Positions 7,332 to 12,774 of a DNA stretch of 12,820 nucleotides are shown here, one piece after another. How positions within the stretch are numbered: the stretch's first letter is position 1; each line of letters begins with the position of its first letter. This DNA comes from Bacteroidetes bacterium UBA1952 (GTDB lineage: Bacteria > Bacteroidota > Bacteroidia > Chitinophagales > Chitinophagaceae). The translations under genes were made by a program, and so were the position numbers. The notes under the pieces were generated by a model that saw only the letters and a list, made by a program, of their open reading frames with translations, made no database searches and was not told the DNA's origin. The stretch is from assembly GCA_002336725.1 (NCBI GenBank), contig DDEO01000142.1:7716-20535 (forward strand), written 5' to 3'.

Positions 7332-7540
7332 GACACAAGTATCAAGACGAAAGTGTCAAGACGAAAGTGTCAAGACGAAAGTGTCAAGACGAAAGTATCA
7401 AGACGAAAGTATCAAGACACAAGTATCAAGACACAAGTATCAAGACGAAAGTATCAAGACGAAAGTATCAAGACGAAAGTATCAAGACACAAGTATCAAG
7501 ACACAAGTATCAAGACACAAGTATCAAGACACAAGTAGAA
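7296..7540. repeat. Heptanucleotide array A (35 units)
   Basis: Exactly 35 seven-base units lie in perfect register. Counting in the AG... register: AGTATCA x12, AGACGAA x10, AGACACA x7, AGTGTCA x3, AGTAGAA x2, AGACAAA x1. From unit 2 on, AGAC-type and AGT-type units strictly alternate, giving a 14-bp higher-order period. The next seven bases (AGCCAAA) look like a decayed unit. Several ORFs run through it only because seven is coprime to three; none has coding character. The left end overlaps the 5' end of the methyltransferase gene. Array B (9441-9573) contains AGTATCA- and AGACACA-type units on the opposite strand. Confidence 0.97.
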
Positions 7541-7557
7541 AGCCAAAGAGACGATCT

Positions 7558-7591
7558 GGAGTTTCCGGAAATTTCTGTTTTCCGGAACTCC
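7558..7591. repeat. Imperfect inverted repeat built from two TTTCCGGAAA words
   Basis: GGAGTTTCCGGAAA (7558-7571) is mirrored by TTTTCCGGAACTCC (7578-7591) with one base missing from the A-run. The first half holds a perfect TTTCCGGAAA (7562-7571) and the second a 9/10 copy (TTTCCGGAAC, 7579-7588). It lies between array A and the 3' end of the minus-strand barrel gene and could form a hairpin ending that transcript. Confidence 0.65.
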
Positions 7592-7614
7592 GAAGGGGTT
7601 CAATTTGAATAGCG

Positions 7615-7629
7615 CCGGGTGAAACCCGG
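7615..7629. repeat. Short GC hairpin CCGGGT-GAA-ACCCGG
   Basis: A perfect 6-bp stem with a 3-base loop lies 43 bases past the stop of the minus-strand barrel gene. Words of the type 'gccgggtgaaacccgg' recur between genes in Bacteroidota as REP-like elements (from memory). It may serve as a transcript end, but no T-run follows on the minus strand. Confidence 0.5.
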
Positions 7630-7672
7630 GGAAAGAGAGGCGCTTGGCAAATGGGACACCGAAAATTTCCCT

Positions 7673-8350
7673 CTAAAACAAATACATCAGCCGCACGGTC
7701 CACATATTATTGTATTGCTCGGCGCGGCCAATGCCGGGGTAATGCACCTTGCGGACGCTGAACAGCGAATACTGAAAGCGGGCGTTGAGAAAAAGACCTT
7801 TCCAGAGGTGCAGGTTGCCGCCGGCCACGAAGTTGATGTCGCTTTTGCGGAACGGATATTTACTGGCATCGACATTGCTCACCATTGTGCCGCGCGTTAC
7901 CTCGATTTGCTCTTCGCCGCTGATGAGTTGGGAGTACGAAAATCCGCCGCCGAAATGGCTCCGCCGCCGGTCGAAGTAGTTGAACATAACGGGGATTTCG
8001 GCATAGTTGAGGTTGATGGCATAATTGGTCAGGAAGCTGTCGGAAGCGCCGAGTTGCTGCACCTGATTGCCGCGTGCGCCTTTCTGGGAAAACAGGATTT
8101 CCAGCGAAGTCGCCGTATGTTCGCCGAAGCGGGTATAAACAATGCCGCCCACGTTGAGGCCCACTTTGTTGTAGCCCGCGTAGGCATCGCCGTCCACCTG
8201 GCTAAAGTTGGTGCCGACGAGCAGGCCGCCGTAAAAAGTGCGCGGCACTTCTTCGTAATAACTGTTCGAATTTTGGGCATTGGCACCCAAATAGCCCAAG
8301 GTTGCCAAAAACGTCGTCGTAATTGCGCGGGCTACCCTACTTTTAATCAT
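7673..8350 (-). CDS. Outer-membrane beta-barrel protein, PorT-like family
   Basis: This is a 225-aa secreted protein. The ATG at 8350-8348 starts a typical signal peptide (MIKSRVARAITTTFLATLGY, cleavage after GANA, before QNSNSYY). An in-frame extension to 8464 would bury the signal and lies antisense to the neighbouring gene, so it is rejected. The mature part has alternating aromatic/polar beta strands (FYGGLLVGTNFSQVDGD, LNVGGIVYTRF, SLEILFSQKG, AEIPVMFNYF, FVAGGNLHLW, LNARFQYSLF) and ends in VRLMYLF with the terminal Phe expected for barrel assembly. This matches the Bacteroidota 'outer membrane beta-barrel / PorT' group (OMP_b-brl_2). The specific role is unknown. It is divergent from the 97-aa gene with only 18 bases between start codons. 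Confidence 0.85.
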   Translation of the reverse strand: MIKSRVARAITTTFLATLGYLGANAQNSNSYYEEVPRTFYGGLLVGTNFSQVDGDAYAGYNKVGLNVGGIVYTRFGEHTATSLEILFSQKGARGNQVQQLGASDSFLTNYAINLNYAEIPVMFNYFDRRRSHFGGGFSYSQLISGEEQIEVTRGTMVSNVDASKYPFRKSDINFVAGGNLHLWKGLFLNARFQYSLFSVRKVHYPGIGRAEQYNNMWTVRLMYLF

Positions 8351-8368
8351 CTTGTTTGTCCTGAGGAA

Positions 8369-8662
8369 ATGAGTTTCAAATATACACCGGCCACGTTGCG
8401 GAAACTGGAGCAGCTTTTTGGGGAAGCCTCTTTCATCGTGCGCTATGAGAAAGGCACTTTTCAATCGGGCTGCTGCCTGCTCGAAGATCGCAAAGTGGTT
8501 GTAGTCAATCGTTTTTTATCCACCGAAGGCCGCATCAATGCCTTGCTGGAAATCCTGCCAAATGTCGCACCGGATGCCGAAAAAATAAGCCCCGAATGGC
8601 TTCCGTTCTATCAGGCGGCGCAAAATCAAAGAACCCAACCGCAAGCCGCCGAAAATGCCTGA
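8369..8662 (+). CDS. Conserved-looking 97-aa hypothetical protein
   Basis: It starts at ATG 8369, preceded by GAGGAA, one of the few Shine-Dalgarno-like contexts here. The frame is open far upstream to 7619, but that part is antisense to the barrel gene and rejected. The protein is cytosolic, without signal or membrane segments. It begins MSFKYTPATLRKLEQLFGEA and has RYEKGTFQSGCCLLEDRKVVVVNRF, suggesting an alpha-beta-hairpin fold, with a low-complexity Gln/Ala tail. I recall similar uncharacterised proteins in Bacteroidota but no assigned function. It overlaps the metallo-hydrolase start by eight bases (8655-8662), so the two are probably translationally coupled and may act together. Confidence 0.8.
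   Translation: MSFKYTPATLRKLEQLFGEASFIVRYEKGTFQSGCCLLEDRKVVVVNRFLSTEGRINALLEILPNVAPDAEKISPEWLPFYQAAQNQRTQPQAAENA
8377..8384 (-). promoter_or_regulatory. Putative -7 element (TATATTTG) of the barrel gene, inside the divergent 97-aa gene
   Basis: On the minus strand, 8384-8377 reads TATATTTG, a perfect TAnnTTTG. It lies inside the first codons of the 97-aa gene on the other strand. Transcription would begin about 20 bases before the barrel ATG. No good TTG is seen at -33. Confidence 0.42.
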
Positions 8663-9437
8663 CCCAACCGCACCGTTAGAAGTTACGTTCCTGGGCACCG
8701 GCACCTCGCAGGGTGTGCCTATGATTGGCTGCCCCTGCGACATCTGCGCGTCCACAGACCCGCACGACAAGCGGCTGCGCAGCAGTGTATTGCTGCGGTG
8801 GCCCCAGGACGGCACCACCATCATCATCGACACCGGCCCCGATTTCCGGTATCAGATGCTGCGTGAAAAGGTAGATCGCCTTGATGCGGTGCTGCTTACC
8901 CATTCCCACAAAGATCATATTGCCGGCCTCGACGATGTGCGGGCTTTCAACTTCCTACAACGCAAGCGGATGCCGGTCTATTGCACGGCGGAGACCGAAG
9001 AAGCACTGCGCCGCGAGTTTGCCTATGCGTTTAAGAAGCCGTCGTATCCGGGCGTGCCGCAAATTGACCTCCACCTGATTGGCAACGCAGCTTTTGAAGC
9101 CGCCGGAAAATCTTTTATCCCCATCCGCACCCTGCACGCCGGTATGGAAGTGTTCGGTTTCCGCACGGGCAACTTCGCCTACATCACCGACGCGAATGAA
9201 ATTCCGGAAAAAGAGTTGGGCAAACTCCGAAATCTGGATATTCTGGTACTCAATGCCCTGCGTCAGGAAAGCCATATCTCGCATTTTACGCTCGAAGAAG
9301 CGGTGCGTATCGGGCAGCAAACGGGCGCCAAACGGGTGTATTTCACCCATATCAGTCATCAGATGGGCCTCCACGCCGAAATCAACGCCCAACTTCCGGA
9401 AAACACGGCGCTGGCACACGACGGGCTGAGGCTGTGA
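8655..9437 (+). CDS. MBL-fold metallo-hydrolase, PhnP-like
   Basis: This is a 260-aa metallo-beta-lactamase-fold hydrolase. The signature HxHxDH is seen as THSHKDHIAGLDD (about residues 81-93). Further metal ligands are likely His159 in RTLHAG, Asp179 in YITDANE and a late His in FTHISHQMG. The N-terminus has LGTGTSQGVPMIGCPCDIC; the Cys-x-Cys-x2-Cys corresponds to the structural zinc site of E. coli PhnP, a cyclic phosphodiesterase of phosphonate breakdown. No phosphonate (phn) genes are nearby, so the biological substrate is open; a phosphodiesterase activity is inferred from family only. It overlaps the upstream 97-aa gene by eight bases. Heptamer array B begins four bases after its stop. 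Three near-copies or relatives of the palindrome include IPEK and LPEN codons at 9201 and 9393. Confidence 0.88.
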   Translation: MPDPTAPLEVTFLGTGTSQGVPMIGCPCDICASTDPHDKRLRSSVLLRWPQDGTTIIIDTGPDFRYQMLREKVDRLDAVLLTHSHKDHIAGLDDVRAFNFLQRKRMPVYCTAETEEALRREFAYAFKKPSYPGVPQIDLHLIGNAAFEAAGKSFIPIRTLHAGMEVFGFRTGNFAYITDANEIPEKELGKLRNLDILVLNALRQESHISHFTLEEAVRIGQQTGAKRVYFTHISHQMGLHAEINAQLPENTALAHDGLRL

Positions 9438-9440
9438 TTC

Positions 9441-9573
9441 ATGTTTTATGTTTTATGTTTTATGTTTTATGTTTTATGTTTCATGTTTCATGTTTCATGT
9501 TTCATGTGTCTTGTGTCTTGTGTCTTGTGTCTTGTGTCTTGTGTCTTGTGTCTTGATACTTGATACTTGATAC
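9441..9573. repeat. Heptanucleotide array B (19 units in ordered blocks)
   Basis: Nineteen 7-mers lie in perfect register: ATGTTTT x5, ATGTTTC x4, ATGTGTC x1, TTGTGTC x6, TTGATAC x3. Successive blocks differ by one to three substitutions, so the array reads as a gradient of variants. Reverse-complemented, the last blocks are GTATCAA and GACACAA, the same 7-mers that make up array A at 7296-7540, in opposite orientation. The array fills the gap between the metallo-hydrolase stop and the TlpA-like gene. Confidence 0.97.
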
Positions 9574-9646
9574 CTGGCCCGGACTAAACCTTTGAAGCCA
9601 TTTTCCCTCTAAGCCCTTATATTTACGAACTTTTTTTAAACACCGA
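9574..9646 (+). other. Leader of the TlpA-like gene
   Basis: The 73 bases after array B contain TTTG (9591-9594) and TATATTTA (9618-9625), an imperfect -33/-7 pair with a 23-base spacer, longer than usual. Promoter assignment is therefore weak, but some promoter is expected here because the gene follows a repeat array. The start ATG at 9647 has no Shine-Dalgarno. Confidence 0.3.
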
Positions 9647-10177
9647 ATGAAAAAAATTCTGGCTGCGTCTGCCTTTATCTTCTCGCTCGCTGCGGCTCCT
9701 GCGGCTCATGCGCAATACGAAAACACCACCATCAAGCTGGGCATGAAAGCGCCCGATTTGGCGTATCAATCTCCGGAGGGCAAAGAAATCAAGCTCTCCG
9801 AAGTCAATAAAGGCCGCTATGTATTGGTGGATTTCTGGGCTTCTTGGTGTGGCCCCTGCCGCCGCGCAAACCCCAAACTGGTTTCTCTCTATAAGGAAAT
9901 GGCCGGCAAAAAACTCAAGGGTGCGCCCAAAGGTTTTGAGATTTACAGCGTATCGCTCGACAAAAGCGCGGATGCCTGGAAAAAAGCCATTGAGGCCGAC
10001 GGCCTGACCTGGACAACGCACGTGAGCGACCTCGGCGGCTGGCAGTCCAAACCGGCAGCAGCCTATGGCGTGGCCTTTATTCCGCAGGCTTTCTTGATTG
10101 ACCCGAATGGCAAAATTGTGGGCAAATACATGACTGCCGAAGAAGCCGAACCAGACTTGCGCAAACTGATGAAATAA
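9647..10177 (+). CDS. Exported TlpA/ResA-like thioredoxin-fold protein
   Basis: This is a 176-aa periplasmic thiol-disulfide protein. Residues 1-22 are a signal peptide (MKKIL, hydrophobic core, AHA then Gln23; signal peptidase I site, not a lipobox). The redoxin/thioredoxin domain follows: APDLAY and SPEGKEIKLSE (about 35-52), the active site WCGPC at 67-71 (Cys68, Cys71) within VDFWASWCGPC, an insertion KGAPKGFEIYSVSLDK, and the cis-proline at Pro146 in FIPQAFLIDPNGKI. The pattern fits the TlpA/ResA group that reduces disulfides in the periplasm, for example of apocytochromes. The target here is unknown, as no cytochrome-maturation gene is adjacent. An inverted repeat 23 bases after the stop may end the transcript. 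Confidence 0.9.
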   Translation: MKKILAASAFIFSLAAAPAAHAQYENTTIKLGMKAPDLAYQSPEGKEIKLSEVNKGRYVLVDFWASWCGPCRRANPKLVSLYKEMAGKKLKGAPKGFEIYSVSLDKSADAWKKAIEADGLTWTTHVSDLGGWQSKPAAAYGVAFIPQAFLIDPNGKIVGKYMTAEEAEPDLRKLMK

Positions 10178-10200
10178 GGACTTTAATGTAAAAATGGCTC

Positions 10201-10262
10201 AATTCCTCAATGGCTCAAAGATGACATCTCACGAGATACGCCAATTGAGCCATTGAGGAATT
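10201..10262. repeat. 18-bp inverted repeat, possible terminator of the TlpA-like gene
   Basis: AATTCCTCAATGGCTCAA (10201-10218) and TTGAGCCATTGAGGAATT (10245-10262) are exact reverse complements around a 26-base loop. The left arm is also part of a short direct repeat (TGGCTCAA at 10195 and 10211, 16 bases apart). A short T-run (AATTTT) follows. It lies between the TlpA-like and L31 genes. It is either a bidirectional terminator or a dispersed intergenic repeat. Confidence 0.75.
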
Positions 10263-10285
10263 TTCAAATTGAGTGATTGTTTTCG

Positions 10286-10293
10286 TATCTTCG
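10286..10293 (+). promoter_or_regulatory. Putative -7 element (TATCTTCG) for L31
   Basis: TATCTTCG followed by CGCCC matches the Bacteroidota TAnnTTTG element in 7 of 8 positions, with TTC 20 bases upstream (10263-10265). A start near 10300 gives a leader of about 45 bases before the L31 ATG. Confidence 0.5.
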
Positions 10294-10344
10294 CGCCCAT
10301 TCCAAAATTTTGTACGGCAAAATCCGTGCGCCAAAAACCACCCG

Positions 10345-10596
10345 ATGAAAGAGAATCTGCACCCCAAAGAATATCGCACTGTGGTATTCAAAGACATGTC
10401 CAACGACACCACGTTTCTGACACGCTCTACGGCCCCTACCCGCGAAACCATCGTTTGGGAAGACGGCAATGAATACCCGCTGCTGAAAGTGGAAATTTCC
10501 AACACGAGCCACCCCTTCTACACCGGCAAAAACGTACTGGTGGATACCGCTGGCCGTATCGATAAGTTTAAAAAACGCTACGCCAAAAAAGCGTAA
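10345..10596 (+). CDS. rpmE2: 50S ribosomal protein L31, type B
   Basis: This is an 83-aa protein of the large ribosomal subunit. It starts MKENLHPKEYRTVVFKDMSN and contains the family features FLTRST, YPLLKVEISNTSHPFYTGK, and a basic tail IDKFKKRYAKKA. It has no cysteines, so it lacks the zinc-binding Cys residues of type A L31; type B is the zinc-independent form and the normal one in many Bacteroidota. The frame is open 24 codons further upstream to 10273, but that part covers the promoter and the family starts at this Met. It is monocistronic, flanked by an inverted repeat upstream and a strong terminator 22 bases after the stop. Confidence 0.96.
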   Translation: MKENLHPKEYRTVVFKDMSNDTTFLTRSTAPTRETIVWEDGNEYPLLKVEISNTSHPFYTGKNVLVDTAGRIDKFKKRYAKKA

Positions 10597-10618
10597 CCTG
10601 GTTTCGACTTTTTTTTTG

Positions 10619-10645
10619 AAAAACGCAGCTTCGGCTGCGTTTTTT
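10619..10645 (+). terminator. Strong intrinsic terminator with TTCG tetraloop after L31
   Basis: AAAAACGCAGC (10619-10629), loop TTCG, GCTGCGTTTTT (10634-10644): eleven perfect pairs, closed by a C(UUCG)G tetraloop and continued by a T-run. The A-run on the left could let it work for the opposite strand too. Confidence 0.95.
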
Positions 10646-10677
10646 GTTTCATATTCGCACCGCTGTTCCTTTTTTAT

Positions 10678-11910
10678 ATGACGCTTTCTTTTCTCGACGA
10701 CGCTGCCTGTCCGCAACTCTATCCCTTCACCCGCACCCGCAGTGCTGCCGACATTCGCTGTGGCATCCTGACCCTGCGCGAACGCTGGGAGAAACTTTTA
10801 AACGTTTCCGATTCCGGAACCCTCACCACCGAAACCCTGCAACCGCTGTATGATTTTCCGGAAAACAACGCCGATACGCTGCTGCTCAACAGCCGTTTGC
10901 TGGGTGGTGCCGGACTGGCCGAAGCCCTGACCGCCTTACCGGAAAACACCACGCTGCGCAATGCCGAAGGTGTATTTCTGGCCGCCCGCCTGCCGCAACT
11001 GCCGCAGAATCCGGAAGAAACGGCAGCCAAAATTGCCGGATTTCCGGAAAAAATCTTTGACGGAGAAGCCATCCTGCTGCAACGCATCTGGGATATCTTC
11101 TCCCAAAACGGCGCATGGATTCGGGAAGATTTCGCGCTGCTGACGCAAAAGCGCCTTTCGATGCTGATACCGGCAGGCGTGCATATGAAGAAGAACGAAC
11201 AGATTTTTCTGGAAGAAGGTGCGCAAATTGGCCTCGGTGTGCTGCTCAATGCTGCCGACGGCCCCATCTATATCGGCAAAAACGCCGAAATTATGGACGG
11301 CGCGATCGTACGCGGGCCGGTGGCCATTGGCGAAGGCGCGGTGATAAAAATGGGCGCTAAAATCTATGGCGACACCACGATTGGCCCCGGCTGCAAGGTG
11401 GGCGGCGAGGTGAGCAACACCGTGTTTTTTGCCAATAGCAACAAGGGCCACGACGGCTTTTTGGGCAACGCCGTGATTGGCGAATGGTGCAATATCGGCG
11501 CGGATACCAATGCCAGCAACCTCAAAAACAACTACGACAAGATTAAAATCCACGACGACGCAACCGGTAAGCGCCTGGCCACGGGCCTCACGTTTTGCGG
11601 CCTGTTGATGGGCGACCACAGCAAATGCGGCATCAACACGATGTTCAACACCGGAACGGTGGTGGGCGTGTCCTGCAATATTTATGGCGGCGAGTTTCCA
11701 CCAAGCTATATCCCATCGTTTTCGTGGGGCGGCGCAGCGGGCATGAAGACCTATACATTAGACAAAGCACTGGATACCGCCGACCGCATGATGGCGCGAC
11801 GCGGGAAAAGTGTTTCGGCAGGCGAACACACCGTTTTAGAGGCTATTTTTGAGGCCACCGCGCCGCAACGGGAGCTACACCATACGAAGGCGGCTAAAAG
11901 CACAGAATAA
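10678..11910 (+). CDS. GlmU-family sugar-nucleotide protein, Bacteroidota alternative type
   Basis: This 410-aa cytoplasmic protein is probably involved in making UDP-GlcNAc (uridylyl- and/or acetyltransferase) for cell-wall and envelope sugars. The N-terminal half (about 1-190) is a divergent nucleotidyltransferase-like part: it begins LSFLDDAACPQLYPFTRTRS with RCGILTLRERW rather than the GxGxGTRM loop of classical GlmU. From about 195 to 370 a left-handed beta-helix of hexapeptide repeats follows (IYIGKNAEIM, AIVRGPVAIGEGAVIKMGAK, AVIGEWCNIGADTNASNLKN). This architecture matches the alternative GlmU group described in Bacteroidetes. The C-terminal tail is helical. It starts 33 bases after the L31 terminator. 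TTTCCGGAAA occurs at 10855 and 11041, both read as FPE, in the N-terminal part. tpiA follows after 41 bases, probably in the same transcript. Confidence 0.88.
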   Translation: MTLSFLDDAACPQLYPFTRTRSAADIRCGILTLRERWEKLLNVSDSGTLTTETLQPLYDFPENNADTLLLNSRLLGGAGLAEALTALPENTTLRNAEGVFLAARLPQLPQNPEETAAKIAGFPEKIFDGEAILLQRIWDIFSQNGAWIREDFALLTQKRLSMLIPAGVHMKKNEQIFLEEGAQIGLGVLLNAADGPIYIGKNAEIMDGAIVRGPVAIGEGAVIKMGAKIYGDTTIGPGCKVGGEVSNTVFFANSNKGHDGFLGNAVIGEWCNIGADTNASNLKNNYDKIKIHDDATGKRLATGLTFCGLLMGDHSKCGINTMFNTGTVVGVSCNIYGGEFPPSYIPSFSWGGAAGMKTYTLDKALDTADRMMARRGKSVSAGEHTVLEAIFEATAPQRELHHTKAAKSTE

Positions 11911-11951
11911 TCTTTTTAAAACCCTTTTTAAACCGCGTTTAAACAACCGTA

Positions 11952-12707
11952 ATGAGCAGAAAAAAAATCGTTGCCGGAAACTGGAAAATGAATGGTTCCA
12001 TTTCCGGAAACAGCACACTGGTAGCCGGCATTGAGCCTGCCGAATCGGTAGAAGTGATTATTGCCCCGCCCTTTGTGTATCTGAGCGAAGTGGGGCAAGC
12101 GATTTCCGGAAAATCCGGTATCGAAATGGCGGCCCAGACCTGCCACACCGAAGCAAGCGGTGCCTACACCGGCGAAGTGAGTCCGCAAATGCTGCGCGAC
12201 GTAGGCTGCACCTGGGTAATCCTGGGCCACAGCGAGCGCCGCCAATATCAGAAAGAAGACAGCGAGTTGCTGCTGGCCAAAACCAAAGCCGCGCTGGCCG
12301 CCGGACTGAAAGTCATCTTCTGCTGCGGCGAGCCGCTGGACGTACGCGACGCTAATCAGCAAAACGATTTTGTGGAACAGCAACTGCGCGAAACCGTGCT
12401 GACGCTGCCCGCCGCCGACTGGAAGAATCTGGTGATTGCCTATGAGCCTATTTGGGCAATTGGCACGGGCCGCACGGCTACGGCGCAGCAGGCGCAGGAG
12501 ATGCACGCCCACATCCGGCAGGTGATTGGCGATGCACTGGGCGAAGACGTGGCGCAAAGCGTACGCATTTTGTATGGCGGCAGTGCCAAGCCCGATAATG
12601 CGCCGGAGTTGTTTTCGCAGCCCGATGTGGACGGCGGACTGATTGGCGGTGCGGCGCTCAAGGCCGTGGATTTCAACGGCATTATTGCTGCCGCAAAAAA
12701 TTTTTAA
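11952..12707 (+). CDS. tpiA: Triosephosphate isomerase
   Basis: This glycolytic enzyme interconverts dihydroxyacetone phosphate and glyceraldehyde 3-phosphate. At 251 aa it is full length. The active-site residues are Lys12 (GNWKMN), His93 (LGHSERR) and Glu165 (AYEPIWAIGTG). Phosphate-binding loops are seen at GTG (171-173), YGGSAKP (208-214) and GGLIGGAALK (228-237). It is probably co-transcribed with the GlmU-family gene 41 bases upstream. Two perfect TTTCCGGAAA copies lie in the first third of the gene (12001, 12103), each read as ISGN or ISGK: one in the first helix right after the catalytic-lysine strand, the other in a loop before AAQTCH. The segment between NWKMNG and IAPP is about four residues shorter than in E. 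coli TpiA. The gene ends in an A/T run without a clear hairpin. Confidence 0.97.
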   Translation: MSRKKIVAGNWKMNGSISGNSTLVAGIEPAESVEVIIAPPFVYLSEVGQAISGKSGIEMAAQTCHTEASGAYTGEVSPQMLRDVGCTWVILGHSERRQYQKEDSELLLAKTKAALAAGLKVIFCCGEPLDVRDANQQNDFVEQQLRETVLTLPAADWKNLVIAYEPIWAIGTGRTATAQQAQEMHAHIRQVIGDALGEDVAQSVRILYGGSAKPDNAPELFSQPDVDGGLIGGAALKAVDFNGIIAAAKNF

Positions 12708-12726
12708 AAAAATTTTCCGCAGAGTG

Positions 12727-12756
12727 TTGGAGATTTGAAACCGTTGCTTATCTTTG
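12727..12756 (+). promoter_or_regulatory. Textbook Bacteroidota promoter for tRNA-Glu
   Basis: TTG (12727-12729), a 19-base spacer and TATCTTTG (12749-12756) match the Bacteroidota -33/-7 consensus exactly. The tRNA begins 18 bases after the -7 element. Confidence 0.85.
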
Positions 12757-12774
12757 CACTCCCAAACGGGAAAT

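Noticed and set aside
7208..7612. Plus-strand ORFs through heptamer array A (Ser/Arg/Lys/Gln-rich repeats)
   Set aside because: They arise because a 7-bp period cycles through all frames. The same residues recur in three overlapping frames and the N-terminal part is antisense to the methyltransferase.
7619..8368. N-terminal extension of the 97-aa gene to a 347-aa protein
   Set aside because: The added part is entirely antisense to the outer-membrane barrel gene, which has a clear signal peptide and terminal Phe. The internal ATG at 8369 has a ribosome-site-like GAGGAA.
8351..8464. 38-residue N-terminal extension of the barrel protein
   Set aside because: It would hide the signal peptide and lies antisense to the 97-aa gene.
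7296..9573. Composite transposon or integron-like unit bounded by the heptamer arrays
   Set aside because: There is no transposase or integrase gene, no terminal inverted repeats apart from the simple heptamers, and no visible target duplication.
9591..9625. TTTG...TATATTTA as promoter of the TlpA-like gene
   Set aside because: The spacer is 23 bases rather than about 19, and the last base of the -7 element is wrong. It is kept only as a weak suggestion in the leader entry.
12698..12720. A/T-rich symmetric stretch after tpiA as terminator
   Set aside because: It consists of A and T runs without a GC stem, so a stable hairpin is not convincing.
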